Source of the DNA: Sneathiella sp. | GTDB lineage: Bacteria > Pseudomonadota > Alphaproteobacteria > Sneathiellales > Sneathiellaceae | Length of the DNA stretch: 5,977 nt | Direction of reading: 5' to 3' | NCBI GenBank assembly: GCA_016765515.1 | Contig: JAESPT010000047.1 | Coordinates: forward strand, 1 to 5,977 | Part shown: positions 1 to 5,157 of the stretch, in pieces | How the letters are laid out: every line of letters begins with the position of its first letter | Numbering within the stretch: position 1 is the first letter of the stretch | Position numbers and translations under genes: made by a program | The notes under the pieces: generated by a model | Databases searched by the model: none | Told to the model about the DNA's origin: nothing | Seen by the model: only the letters and a program-made list of their open reading frames with translations

Positions 1-38
1 AGACTTAATATGTTGATTTTATTCACTATATTACACAT
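1..38 (-). CDS. Possible start of an unidentified gene, cut by the left edge
   Basis: On the minus strand an AGAGG Shine-Dalgarno sits 7 nt before an ATG at position 38. The reading frame (MCNIVNKINILS) stays open to the window edge. It lies 75 nt downstream of the GST stop codon on the same strand, so it could be the next gene of that transcription unit. Twelve codons are too few to identify a family, and AT-rich DNA makes chance ORFs common. The support is the ribosome-binding-site spacing and the open frame only. Confidence 0.3.
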   Translation of the reverse strand, partial: MCNIVNKINILS

Positions 39-113
39 GTTATTACCTCTTTAAATTGTTATAAAATTTAGATACGCACTTTTTATGATATGTTTTAGTC
101 AATTTTGACCTAT

Positions 114-776
114 TCATTCTTTCCAATGGGGCGGGAAAGTGTTTGAAACACCGGAATAGGAATCCAGCCGATATATCCATTCGGTAACTTTGGGGGAAAA
201 TGGTTCCGGGCCGTCAAAACCAAGCTGTGACATTATGTTCTTCTTTGTCTCAACAGCCCGTTGAATGATCTTCAATTCAGGAAAAGCAACCGCATCAGCC
301 GCAGTAGGTGTGTCGCCCCTTAAGAAGGGATATCCTTCCAACATTACTTCAAGCTTATTAATCTCATCCGTTAGAATTTCAGCCGCTTTGAAAAGTTCAG
401 GTGTCTTCTTTTCCGCGCCTTCAAAAAAAACGGGGCGAACGACATTATTCTGTGCAGCCCGCAGATATTCGCTTAATTCAAAGGTTGTCTGAAGAATATC
501 AGCAGTTTCATTAATCCTGGATCCAAATAATGGATTATCCGGATAAGCCCGATCCAGCCAAAGAAGCGACGCGATTGAATCTCGGATCGTCACCGGTCCG
601 TCCACAAGGACGGGAACCTTTGCGCGCGGGTTGAGTTTCAGAAATTCTTCAGACGTCAAGTCTCCCTTGGAGAATTCCAGGAGTTGAATATCATAATTCA
701 ATTTTTTAAAGGCCAGTCCCAACAAGACCCGCCACCCTCTAGGGGCACCACTGACAGTGTAAACTTTGATTACCAT
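114..776 (-). CDS. Glutathione S-transferase family protein
   Basis: A 220-aa cytosolic GST, the normal length for the superfamily, expected to conjugate or transfer glutathione to an electrophilic or unknown substrate. The N-terminal thioredoxin-like domain (about residues 1-80) begins VYTVSGAPRGWRV, where S9 and nearby residues occupy the catalytic N-terminal loop. It has the cis-proline motif KVPVL (P55) and the glutathione-binding acidic-Ser pair D67-S68, followed by LLWLDRAYP. The all-helical C-terminal domain (about 90-220) carries the N-capping box T158-A-A-D161 in a TPTAADAVAFPE stretch and ends PPHW. The start chosen is the ATG at 776, because AGGAG lies 6 nt upstream; the longer TTG-initiated frame to 791 would put that site inside the coding sequence. 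It is divergent from an HxlR-type regulator, which probably controls it. The GST class and substrate cannot be assigned. Confidence 0.93.
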   Translation of the reverse strand: MVIKVYTVSGAPRGWRVLLGLAFKKLNYDIQLLEFSKGDLTSEEFLKLNPRAKVPVLVDGPVTIRDSIASLLWLDRAYPDNPLFGSRINETADILQTTFELSEYLRAAQNNVVRPVFFEGAEKKTPELFKAAEILTDEINKLEVMLEGYPFLRGDTPTAADAVAFPELKIIQRAVETKKNIMSQLGFDGPEPFSPKVTEWIYRLDSYSGVSNTFPPHWKE

Positions 777-782
777 TTTACG

Positions 783-787
783 CTCCT
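783..787 (-). promoter_or_regulatory. Ribosome binding site of the GST gene
   Basis: AGGAG on the minus strand, 6 nt before the ATG at 776. It decides the start codon against the upstream TTG. It directly abuts the 3' arm of an inverted repeat (786-808), so it could be partly masked in the mRNA. Confidence 0.7.
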
Positions 788-808
788 GCAAAAGTATTTT
801 CTTTGCAG
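786..808. repeat. Inverted repeat CTGCAAA-N9-TTTGCAG in the GST leader
   Basis: Perfect 7-bp arms at 786-792 and 802-808 are separated by 9 bp, giving about 16 bp between arm centres, or 1.5 helical turns. It sits in the gap between GST and the HxlR-type regulator. It could be an operator for a dimeric winged-helix protein, or an mRNA hairpin whose 3' arm overlaps the CAGGAG ribosome-binding region of GST. The symmetry is directly visible; the function is inferred. Confidence 0.45.
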
Positions 809-891
809 AAGGTATTGATATTAGGTATATTTTAAAAGTAGGCAGTATTTTTGTATATAGGACGAAATATCATACTAATGGAGATTTCCGC

Positions 892-1281
892 ATGTTACAG
901 ACAACCGGTATGACAAAGAAAGTTTCTGAAGAGGCGGAAGAAATGCCCTGCCCTGTCCCCGTCGTGGTCGATTTGATCGGCGGAAAATGGAAACTCCTCA
1001 TTCTGCAAATTCTGATTTTTCACGGAACGAAACGATTTGGAGAATTGCGTAAACGTCTTGATGGCGTCACCCAAACCATGCTGACTAACCAGTTGCGTAG
1101 CCTGGAAGCAGATGGCCTGGTATCCCGCAAGATTTATCCAGAAGTTCCGCCGCGTGTTGAATATTCGGCCACAAAAGCCGGCATGGATCTAAAACCGGTA
1201 TTTGAAGCCATGCATCACTGGTGGGAACAACAACCACAGCTTCATCACCGTCTGGACGAACTGGTCGCGAAACTTGGCTGA
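892..1281 (+). CDS. HxlR-family winged-helix transcriptional regulator
   Basis: A 129-aa DNA-binding regulator of the HxlR (MarR-related) family, acting as a dimer in the cytoplasm. The family hallmarks are clear: C20-P-V-P followed by VVDLIGGKWKLLIL (26-39), a helix-turn-helix around 46-78 (RFGELRKRL, then GVTQTMLTNQLRSLEADGLV) and the wing YPEVPPRVEYSAT (82-94). A C-terminal dimerisation helix contains MHHWWEQQ. The ATG at 892 was chosen because GGAG lies 8 nt upstream and the protein then has the usual family length; the same frame stays open further upstream but has no comparable site. C20 is the only cysteine and sits at the position used for thiol sensing in characterised family members such as HypR and QorR. 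Its likely targets are the divergent GST gene and itself. Confidence 0.94.
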   Translation: MLQTTGMTKKVSEEAEEMPCPVPVVVDLIGGKWKLLILQILIFHGTKRFGELRKRLDGVTQTMLTNQLRSLEADGLVSRKIYPEVPPRVEYSATKAGMDLKPVFEAMHHWWEQQPQLHHRLDELVAKLG

Positions 1282-1291
1282 CCAAGGTCAG

Positions 1292-1308
1292 GATCTATTA
1301 AATAGATC
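1292..1308. repeat. Perfect hairpin GATCTAT-TAA-ATAGATC
   Basis: Seven-bp arms with a 3-nt loop, starting 10 nt after the HxlR-type gene stop codon. It may stabilise the 3' end of that mRNA or act in termination, but no T-run follows, so a classical intrinsic terminator is not supported. Confidence 0.35.
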
Positions 1309-1371
1309 GGTACTGTTAGGATATTCTCCGGCAGCATCAGGCGGTTTTGGTTTTATTGATTGGCGCAAATA

Positions 1372-1395
1372 GCTGAAGTCCTGATGGACTTCAGC
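1372..1395. terminator. Possible bidirectional terminator hairpin between convergent genes
   Basis: A perfect 10-bp stem, GCTGAAGTCC at 1372-1381 and GGACTTCAGC at 1386-1395, with a TGAT loop. It lies between the converging regulator (ends 1281) and M48-like gene (ends 1408), 12 nt past the latter's stop codon. The position and symmetry fit a shared terminator. The T-tracts are poor: only TTTT some 10 nt beyond the stem on the plus strand and TATTTG on the minus strand. Termination efficiency is therefore uncertain. Confidence 0.5.
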
Positions 1396-1407
1396 CAGTC
1401 ATAACTT

Positions 1408-2295
1408 TTATGCGTTGGCATAAGAGGCGTCTTGATCAGTATTTGTCGCCGATTTCGGGTCGGCGGTGATTTCAGTTTTTTCCATCTGGGCCCTCACCTT
1501 TGGATATTGTTCCGTCACAAATCTTTGAATATTGTCGATACGGTATGTTAGATGGGGGAAACTTGAAAAAGCCCGTGTCATCCAAGCAAAGAAACTCCCT
1601 TTGGAAAGCTCCATTTGTTCCAACAAACAAGAGGTCCTCACCATGTCGGATATTTCCGGACCGACGATGAATTTCTTGAAAACACGGATTGCTGTTTTAC
1701 TATCACCGCCAATAAAACTCAGACCCAATTGATCACCGGTATATTGAAGGGATCGTTCGTATGGGTATAGAAGAAGATTAAAAATCATCAACTTTTCGAT
1801 AGAGCTCAGAACCCCCTTCAACCAGAAAAATCTGTAGTGTTTTGCAACAAGTGCCCCGACAAAGCGGCCGACAACAAATCTTATCTCTTTTTGGTGATCA
1901 ACCCCATCGACCATCGCTGAATTCACCAAAATAACTTTTCGGCGCAATTTGGGCATCATGAGCATATTAAATGAATCTGCCTGATACACATAGGCATCTA
2001 TATGTCCCTTATAATCAAACGCCTCTTTTGCATCGTTAATGGCATCAAATATATCGGGAAAGGATCTGTTCGATATCAAAACCATATTATTCATACACAT
2101 GGCAGAGAAAAACCGGGTCGTAAACCAGAGCCCAAAGAGGACAATCGGTATCAATATGAGCAACCCGCCGAATGATGCGACCGTTGCCAGTATACCGATG
2201 AGCCCCAGTGGAAGCAGAACAAAGATTGTTAGTAAAAATCTTGATTTTTCCGATGGGTGCCGCATCGCTTTTATGTCTTCTTTACTGAATTTCAT
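1408..2295 (-). CDS. Membrane-anchored M48-like protein with the zinc site lost (putative pseudopeptidase)
   Basis: A 295-aa protein. After about 20 charged residues come two adjacent hydrophobic segments (about 21-42 and 43-60), predicting a membrane hairpin anchor. The rest follows the M48 (HtpX/Ste24-like) layout. VILVNSAMVDG (121-131) precedes the helix that normally carries HExxH. Here that helix reads EIRFVVGRFVGAL (137-149), so H-E-x-G-H becomes R144-F145-V146-G147-A148. The usual third-ligand motif (ExxAD or EYTxD) is Q184-Y-T-G-D188, with Gln in place of the zinc-binding Glu. The trailing DQLGLSFIGGDSKTAIRVF and the FPHLTYRIDNIQRF segment (246-259) match the C-terminal M48 pattern. 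A peptidase role is therefore unlikely; a scaffold or regulatory role is inferred. GGGGG lies 5 nt before the ATG at 2295, favouring it over the TTG at 2307. The gene is monocistronic as far as seen. Confidence 0.75.
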   Translation of the reverse strand: MKFSKEDIKAMRHPSEKSRFLLTIFVLLPLGLIGILATVASFGGLLILIPIVLFGLWFTTRFFSAMCMNNMVLISNRSFPDIFDAINDAKEAFDYKGHIDAYVYQADSFNMLMMPKLRRKVILVNSAMVDGVDHQKEIRFVVGRFVGALVAKHYRFFWLKGVLSSIEKLMIFNLLLYPYERSLQYTGDQLGLSFIGGDSKTAIRVFKKFIVGPEISDMVRTSCLLEQMELSKGSFFAWMTRAFSSFPHLTYRIDNIQRFVTEQYPKVRAQMEKTEITADPKSATNTDQDASYANA

Positions 2296-2299
2296 AGTA

Positions 2300-2305
2300 T
2301 CCCCC
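2300..2305 (-). promoter_or_regulatory. Ribosome binding site of the M48-like gene
   Basis: GGGGGA on the minus strand, 4 nt before the ATG at 2295. It supports that start over the in-frame TTG at 2307, which overlaps the site. Confidence 0.55.
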
Positions 2306-2395
2306 AATCATTATAATTTGATCTGGTACTAATAAGGCTTCAGCGGCTATTTTAGACTTTTCTCATCCTTTTAACTGTGAGAATAAACACAATCA

Positions 2396-2830
2396 TTATT
2401 CATCAGCGAGAGAAAGGCGTTCTACTCTTGAAATGGGTGGGTAATTGAGACAATCCGCGGCGTCAAACACCACTTCAATCGGGTCAAACGGTTCCCGCAC
2501 AAGCGCCATGGCAGCCTCTTGTTTCTCGGGTAAGATGTTCGTGCCAAGAGTACAATGAGCCACCCAATTATCAGGACGGTAATAGTCTTCACACAACAGC
2601 GGATTAATTCTGGAATGAATTTCCCAATGGAACTCCGTCAGTTCAGTGACATCAGACGGATGGGCATAAAGGACAAGAGGCGAATTTTCAAAACGCCGTA
2701 TTTCAGTAAATGTTAAAGTGAGTTTCTTTCTTCCATCAAATATGAATTTCGTAACATTCCAAAGCGTCTCCATGTCAATCTCGGGATACATGACGAATGT
2801 CAAATGAGGCGGATAATTTAGCGCCTTCAT
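2396..2830 (-). CDS. 2H phosphoesterase ('2'-5' RNA ligase' family), main frame lacking the N-terminus
   Basis: A 144-codon frame with both signature motifs of the LigT/2H superfamily: PPHLTF (H9, T11) and, 83 residues later, WVAHCTLG (H92, T94). These two HxT motifs line the active site, which acts on 2',3'-cyclic or 2'-5'-linked phosphodiesters of RNA or nucleotides; the substrate here is unknown. Between them are strands such as LTLTFTEIRRF and PLVLYAHP, and a YYRP loop just before motif 2. Family members usually have about 30 residues (a strand and a helix) before the first motif, but this frame starts only 8 residues before H9. The missing part is encoded immediately upstream in another frame (2827-2925). 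The local ribosome binding site for the ATG at 2830 is weak (AGCGG). The gene is thus either frameshifted, or translated by coupling at the ATGA overlap. Confidence 0.85.
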   Translation of the reverse strand: MKALNYPPHLTFVMYPEIDMETLWNVTKFIFDGRKKLTLTFTEIRRFENSPLVLYAHPSDVTELTEFHWEIHSRINPLLCEDYYRPDNWVAHCTLGTNILPEKQEAAMALVREPFDPIEVVFDAADCLNYPPISRVERLSLADE

Positions 2831-2925
2831 TGTTGGATCCGCTTCAAATACTCCAATTCTCTTCCAAAGTCCTCAATTAAAGATTTGCTGTCACCAGTCG
2901 CAACAAGTCCAATCGCCCCTCCCAT
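2827..2925 (-). pseudogene. Out-of-frame N-terminal part of the 2H phosphoesterase gene
   Basis: A 32-codon frame that starts at an ATG with GAGGGG 7 nt upstream (2933-2938), a better ribosome site than that of the main frame. It begins MGGAIGLVATGDSKSL and ends EYLKRIQQ, then stops at a TGA sharing ATGA with the ATG at 2830. The beta-strand then helix pattern is what 2H phosphoesterases carry before their first HxT motif. A -1 shift after CAA CAA would read on into MKALNYPPHLTF, giving a 176-aa protein of normal family length. A one-base deletion, a sequencing error or real translational coupling could explain the arrangement. It is called a broken gene with moderate confidence. Confidence 0.6.
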
Positions 2926-3021
2926 AACGCCGCCCCTCAGATTGAATACAGCACACTTTATAATCGTAATTTACTATATACGCATCTGCCAGATTTCCAA
3001 CAAACCAATCAAGTCTTGTTG

Positions 3022-4326
3022 CTAACCAAAGGATCCATGAGAATAATTGGCAGTAAATTTATCAAACGCCATTTCGGCCAGGCCGTCAGCAACGGAGCTA
3101 AATTCGTTGCCGCCTCTTATCTTGTCCGCGCCAAACAGATCGATAAATATCTGACGAACAGCAGGTGTATGAGAGGTTCCGCCAGTCATAAATACCTGAT
3201 CAATTTGACCGCTTTCAATCTCCGCATTTTTAAGAACATCTTCAATGCTGGTCTCAATTTTTTCCAGCTCATCCCTTATGCAAAGCTCAAATTCCTGCCG
3301 GGAGAGCGGTATTTCAACATCCAGTCCGATTTCCTTAAGATCAATCACAGTCGTTTGTTGACGAGACAGCTCTTCTTTTGCTTTCAAGACCAACCGATTG
3401 ATCTGAAACAGAAGTCCTTCTTCAATGATGTGAACCAGCCTTTTAATCTTTTCTGGCTCATATGAATGACGGCACAGGCTCTTCCAATATTGAAGATCCT
3501 TCTTGTTCTGCATAAGTGCCATCCGGTGCCACATGAAATTACCCGGCTGCCAGGGAACAGGAACACTTTTACCAAAGGAGTCGTATGAGCTGCCCTTGCC
3601 CAACATGGGGGCAATGGCAAAATCAAAGATCTTGGCATCGAACCGGTCTCCGGCTATACCCACCCCGGAATGTGCAATAGGCTTATAACGCCGTTCAGCC
3701 CCCTCTTCCAGTTTCAGTATAGAGAAATCACTGGTGCCACCGCCAAAATCAGCGACCAGAACAAGTCCCTTTGCGTTCCCGGATTTTCCGAATTTGTAAC
3801 CGGCAGCGGCGGGTTCATAGGCAAATTCCACATTTGATAGACCGGCCCGTTCAAACGCCCGTCCCAGACGTTCCAGTGCCAGGCTTTCATCGGCGCGCGC
3901 ACCGGCGAATACGACCGGGCGTCCGGCGACAACGTTTAGCTCACTCTGCGTTAGCGATATTTCTGTTTTTGCCAGCAAGTCCTGCAAGACATGGGCGATC
4001 ATGTCTTCAATGGACAATTGCCGGCTTAAGATCTGTGTCCGACTGAAACTTTTATCCCCCAGATAATTCTTCATGGACATGATCAGCCGCTGATCGGATC
4101 CCCATTCCAGATAATCGGAAATACCGTAGGGACCGGAACTATGGTCCAGGACAGGCATCCCCTGCTCATCTTCATCCCAGTAACAGATCAGGGATCGAAA
4201 ATTGCGGCTGTCCCCCAAATCAGAGTTAAAACTATGATGAATTCTCTCGCCCGATGGCGTAATTGTGGTGATAACCGTATTGGTCGTGCCAAAGTCCAAG
4301 CCGACACTGTAAGTATTGGTTGTCAT
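3022..4326 (-). CDS. Hsp70-family ATPase-domain protein, YegD-like
   Basis: A 434-aa actin-fold ATPase of the Hsp70 superfamily, close to the length of E. coli YegD and much shorter than DnaK. The nucleotide-binding motifs are in order: phosphate-1 GLDFGTTNT (9-17, D11), SMKNYLG with K86 in the place of the DnaK catalytic lysine, GRPV (135-138), EPAAAGYKFG (171-180, E171), phosphate-2 VADFGGGTSDFS (191-202, D193), GVGIAGDRFD (221-230) and the adenosine motif MTGGTSHTPAVRQ (380-392). The sequence ends about 40 residues after this, so the beta-sandwich substrate domain and helical lid of DnaK are absent. It should bind and probably hydrolyse ATP; the client or partner is unknown. The ATG at 4326 follows a GAGA ribosome site, 51 nt after the methyltransferase stop codon, so it is probably in the same transcription unit. 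Confidence 0.93.
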   Translation of the reverse strand: MTTNTYSVGLDFGTTNTVITTITPSGERIHHSFNSDLGDSRNFRSLICYWDEDEQGMPVLDHSSGPYGISDYLEWGSDQRLIMSMKNYLGDKSFSRTQILSRQLSIEDMIAHVLQDLLAKTEISLTQSELNVVAGRPVVFAGARADESLALERLGRAFERAGLSNVEFAYEPAAAGYKFGKSGNAKGLVLVADFGGGTSDFSILKLEEGAERRYKPIAHSGVGIAGDRFDAKIFDFAIAPMLGKGSSYDSFGKSVPVPWQPGNFMWHRMALMQNKKDLQYWKSLCRHSYEPEKIKRLVHIIEEGLLFQINRLVLKAKEELSRQQTTVIDLKEIGLDVEIPLSRQEFELCIRDELEKIETSIEDVLKNAEIESGQIDQVFMTGGTSHTPAVRQIFIDLFGADKIRGGNEFSSVADGLAEMAFDKFTANYSHGSFG

Positions 4327-4342
4327 AAATTCTCTTTAATGA

Positions 4343-4354
4343 TTGCAATTGCAA
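4343..4354. repeat. 12-bp perfect palindrome TTGCAATTGCAA before the Hsp70 gene
   Basis: A perfect palindrome in the 51-nt gap between the methyltransferase and the Hsp70 gene, 16 nt upstream of the Hsp70 ATG. It could be an operator for an internal promoter or a chance AT-rich palindrome. It is not in the nine-base pattern of a DnaA box, and no clear -35/-10 pair accompanies it. Confidence 0.35.
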
Positions 4355-4377
4355 ATAGCTCAGGGCGGCGGTCAGCA

Positions 4378-5136
4378 CTAATCGGTATTGTTTGAACGAT
4401 CTCTCTTTTTCATTGAGATTCCTTTAATAATCCCCTGAAATGCCCGAATATCAGATTCCATCAATCCGAAACGCTGAAACATGTTGCGCATATTTTTCAA
4501 AATCACCGGTTTTCGCGGCATCATATTCTCAAAATACCCGGTCGCGTCCAATTCCCGTTCGATCCGCGCAAATAAATGACCAAGCTCTTCCTTGGTCGCC
4601 GGACGCTCTTCATTTCGAAGAACCACTTCAGGCGTCGTGTCCGCGCTTAAAAACCATTCATACCCAACGATTAAAACAGCCTGAGCCAGGTTAATGGACG
4701 TAAAATCAGGATTGAGGGGAACCGTAATAATTGTATCCGCAAGAGTGACATCGTCACTGGAAAGTCCTGAACTTTCCTTACCGAACAAAATGCCACACTC
4801 CTCATTAGCGGTAAAAAAAGATCTGAGTTCAGTTGCCGCCCCTTTCGGTGTTGCCACATGTTTGATCATATCCCGGGGCCGAGCAGTTGCCGCATAAACA
4901 TGCTGCAAATCGGCGATTGCCTCTTGAGTGGTGCTAAAAACCCGGGTGTTTTCGATAACACTGTCCGCACTGGCCGCCATAGCAACGGCCCGCTCATTGG
5001 GCCAGCCATCCCGCGGGGCGACCAGACGCAGATCCGTCAGGCCAAAATTCAACATTGCCCGAGCAGCCGCGCCTATATTCTCCCCCATTTGAGGTTCAAC
5101 AAGGATAATTGCCGGGCCCATATTCGCCGCTGTCAT
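4378..5136 (-). CDS. trmJ: TrmJ-type tRNA/rRNA 2'-O-methyltransferase (SPOUT)
   Basis: A 252-aa SpoU/TrmH-class methyltransferase, which uses SAM to methylate ribose 2'-OH. E. coli TrmJ acts at tRNA position 32, but the target here is inferred. The three SPOUT motifs are present: motif 1 GENIGAAARAMLNFGL (18-33, N20 and R26), motif 2 GILFGKESSGL (115-125) and motif 3 LNPDFTSINLAQAV (141-154), forming the trefoil knot. YAATARPRD (81-89) is another family-typical stretch. The C-terminal helical extension (about 180-240) has the RPATKEELGHLFARIE and MMPRKPVILKNMRNMFQR segments typical of TrmJ. Motif 2 has GKES where the family usually shows GRER, a conservative Lys change plus a Ser. The start at 5136 gives the usual short lead before the first strand; its ribosome site (AGAAG) is modest. 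It follows cimA by 21 nt, so the two are almost certainly co-transcribed. Confidence 0.92.
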   Translation of the reverse strand: MTAANMGPAIILVEPQMGENIGAAARAMLNFGLTDLRLVAPRDGWPNERAVAMAASADSVIENTRVFSTTQEAIADLQHVYAATARPRDMIKHVATPKGAATELRSFFTANEECGILFGKESSGLSSDDVTLADTIITVPLNPDFTSINLAQAVLIVGYEWFLSADTTPEVVLRNEERPATKEELGHLFARIERELDATGYFENMMPRKPVILKNMRNMFQRFGLMESDIRAFQGIIKGISMKKRDRSNNTD

Positions 5137-5157
5137 GAAATTCTTCTACCCTTCGCG

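Larger units (their letters stand above)
777..891. promoter_or_regulatory. Divergent promoter region between GST and the HxlR-type regulator
   Basis: A 115-nt AT-rich gap between two start codons pointing away from each other, so both promoters must lie here or overlap the genes. It holds the 786-808 dyad and a wider imperfect one: GTATTGATATT at 812-822 against AATATCATAC at 866-875, matching as an inverted repeat apart from one extra T. The octamer AGTATTTT occurs twice (793-800 and 844-851). I could not pick convincing -35/-10 pairs; TATATA at 854-859 is only a candidate -10 for the regulator. HxlR-family proteins usually bind short dyads in such gaps and regulate both genes. Confidence 0.6.

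Noticed and set aside
95..112. GTCAA/TTGAC dyad downstream of the GST stop codon as a terminator
   Set aside because: The loop would be only 2 nt, or the stem shortened to 4 bp, and no T-tract follows on the minus strand.
2310..2315. Consensus TATAAT on the minus strand as the -10 of the M48-like gene
   Set aside because: It lies so close to the start that transcription would begin at about 2303, within the GGGGGA ribosome site, and no good -35 is found 16-18 bp upstream. It may be chance in AT-rich DNA.
2352..2390. TTCTCA...TGAGAA inverted repeat as terminator of the 2H phosphoesterase gene
   Set aside because: The stem is only 6 bp with a 12-nt loop, and no T-run follows on either strand.
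2926..3021. Further coding sequence between the Hsp70 gene and the split 2H phosphoesterase
   Set aside because: The frame of the N-terminal fragment is closed by TAG-TAA shortly upstream. Another frame is open for about 40 codons but crosses the ribosome site and has no family signature.
3016..3465. 149-codon plus-strand frame opposite the Hsp70 gene
   Set aside because: It is fully antisense to well-supported Hsp70 codons, has a low-complexity translation and no plausible domain.
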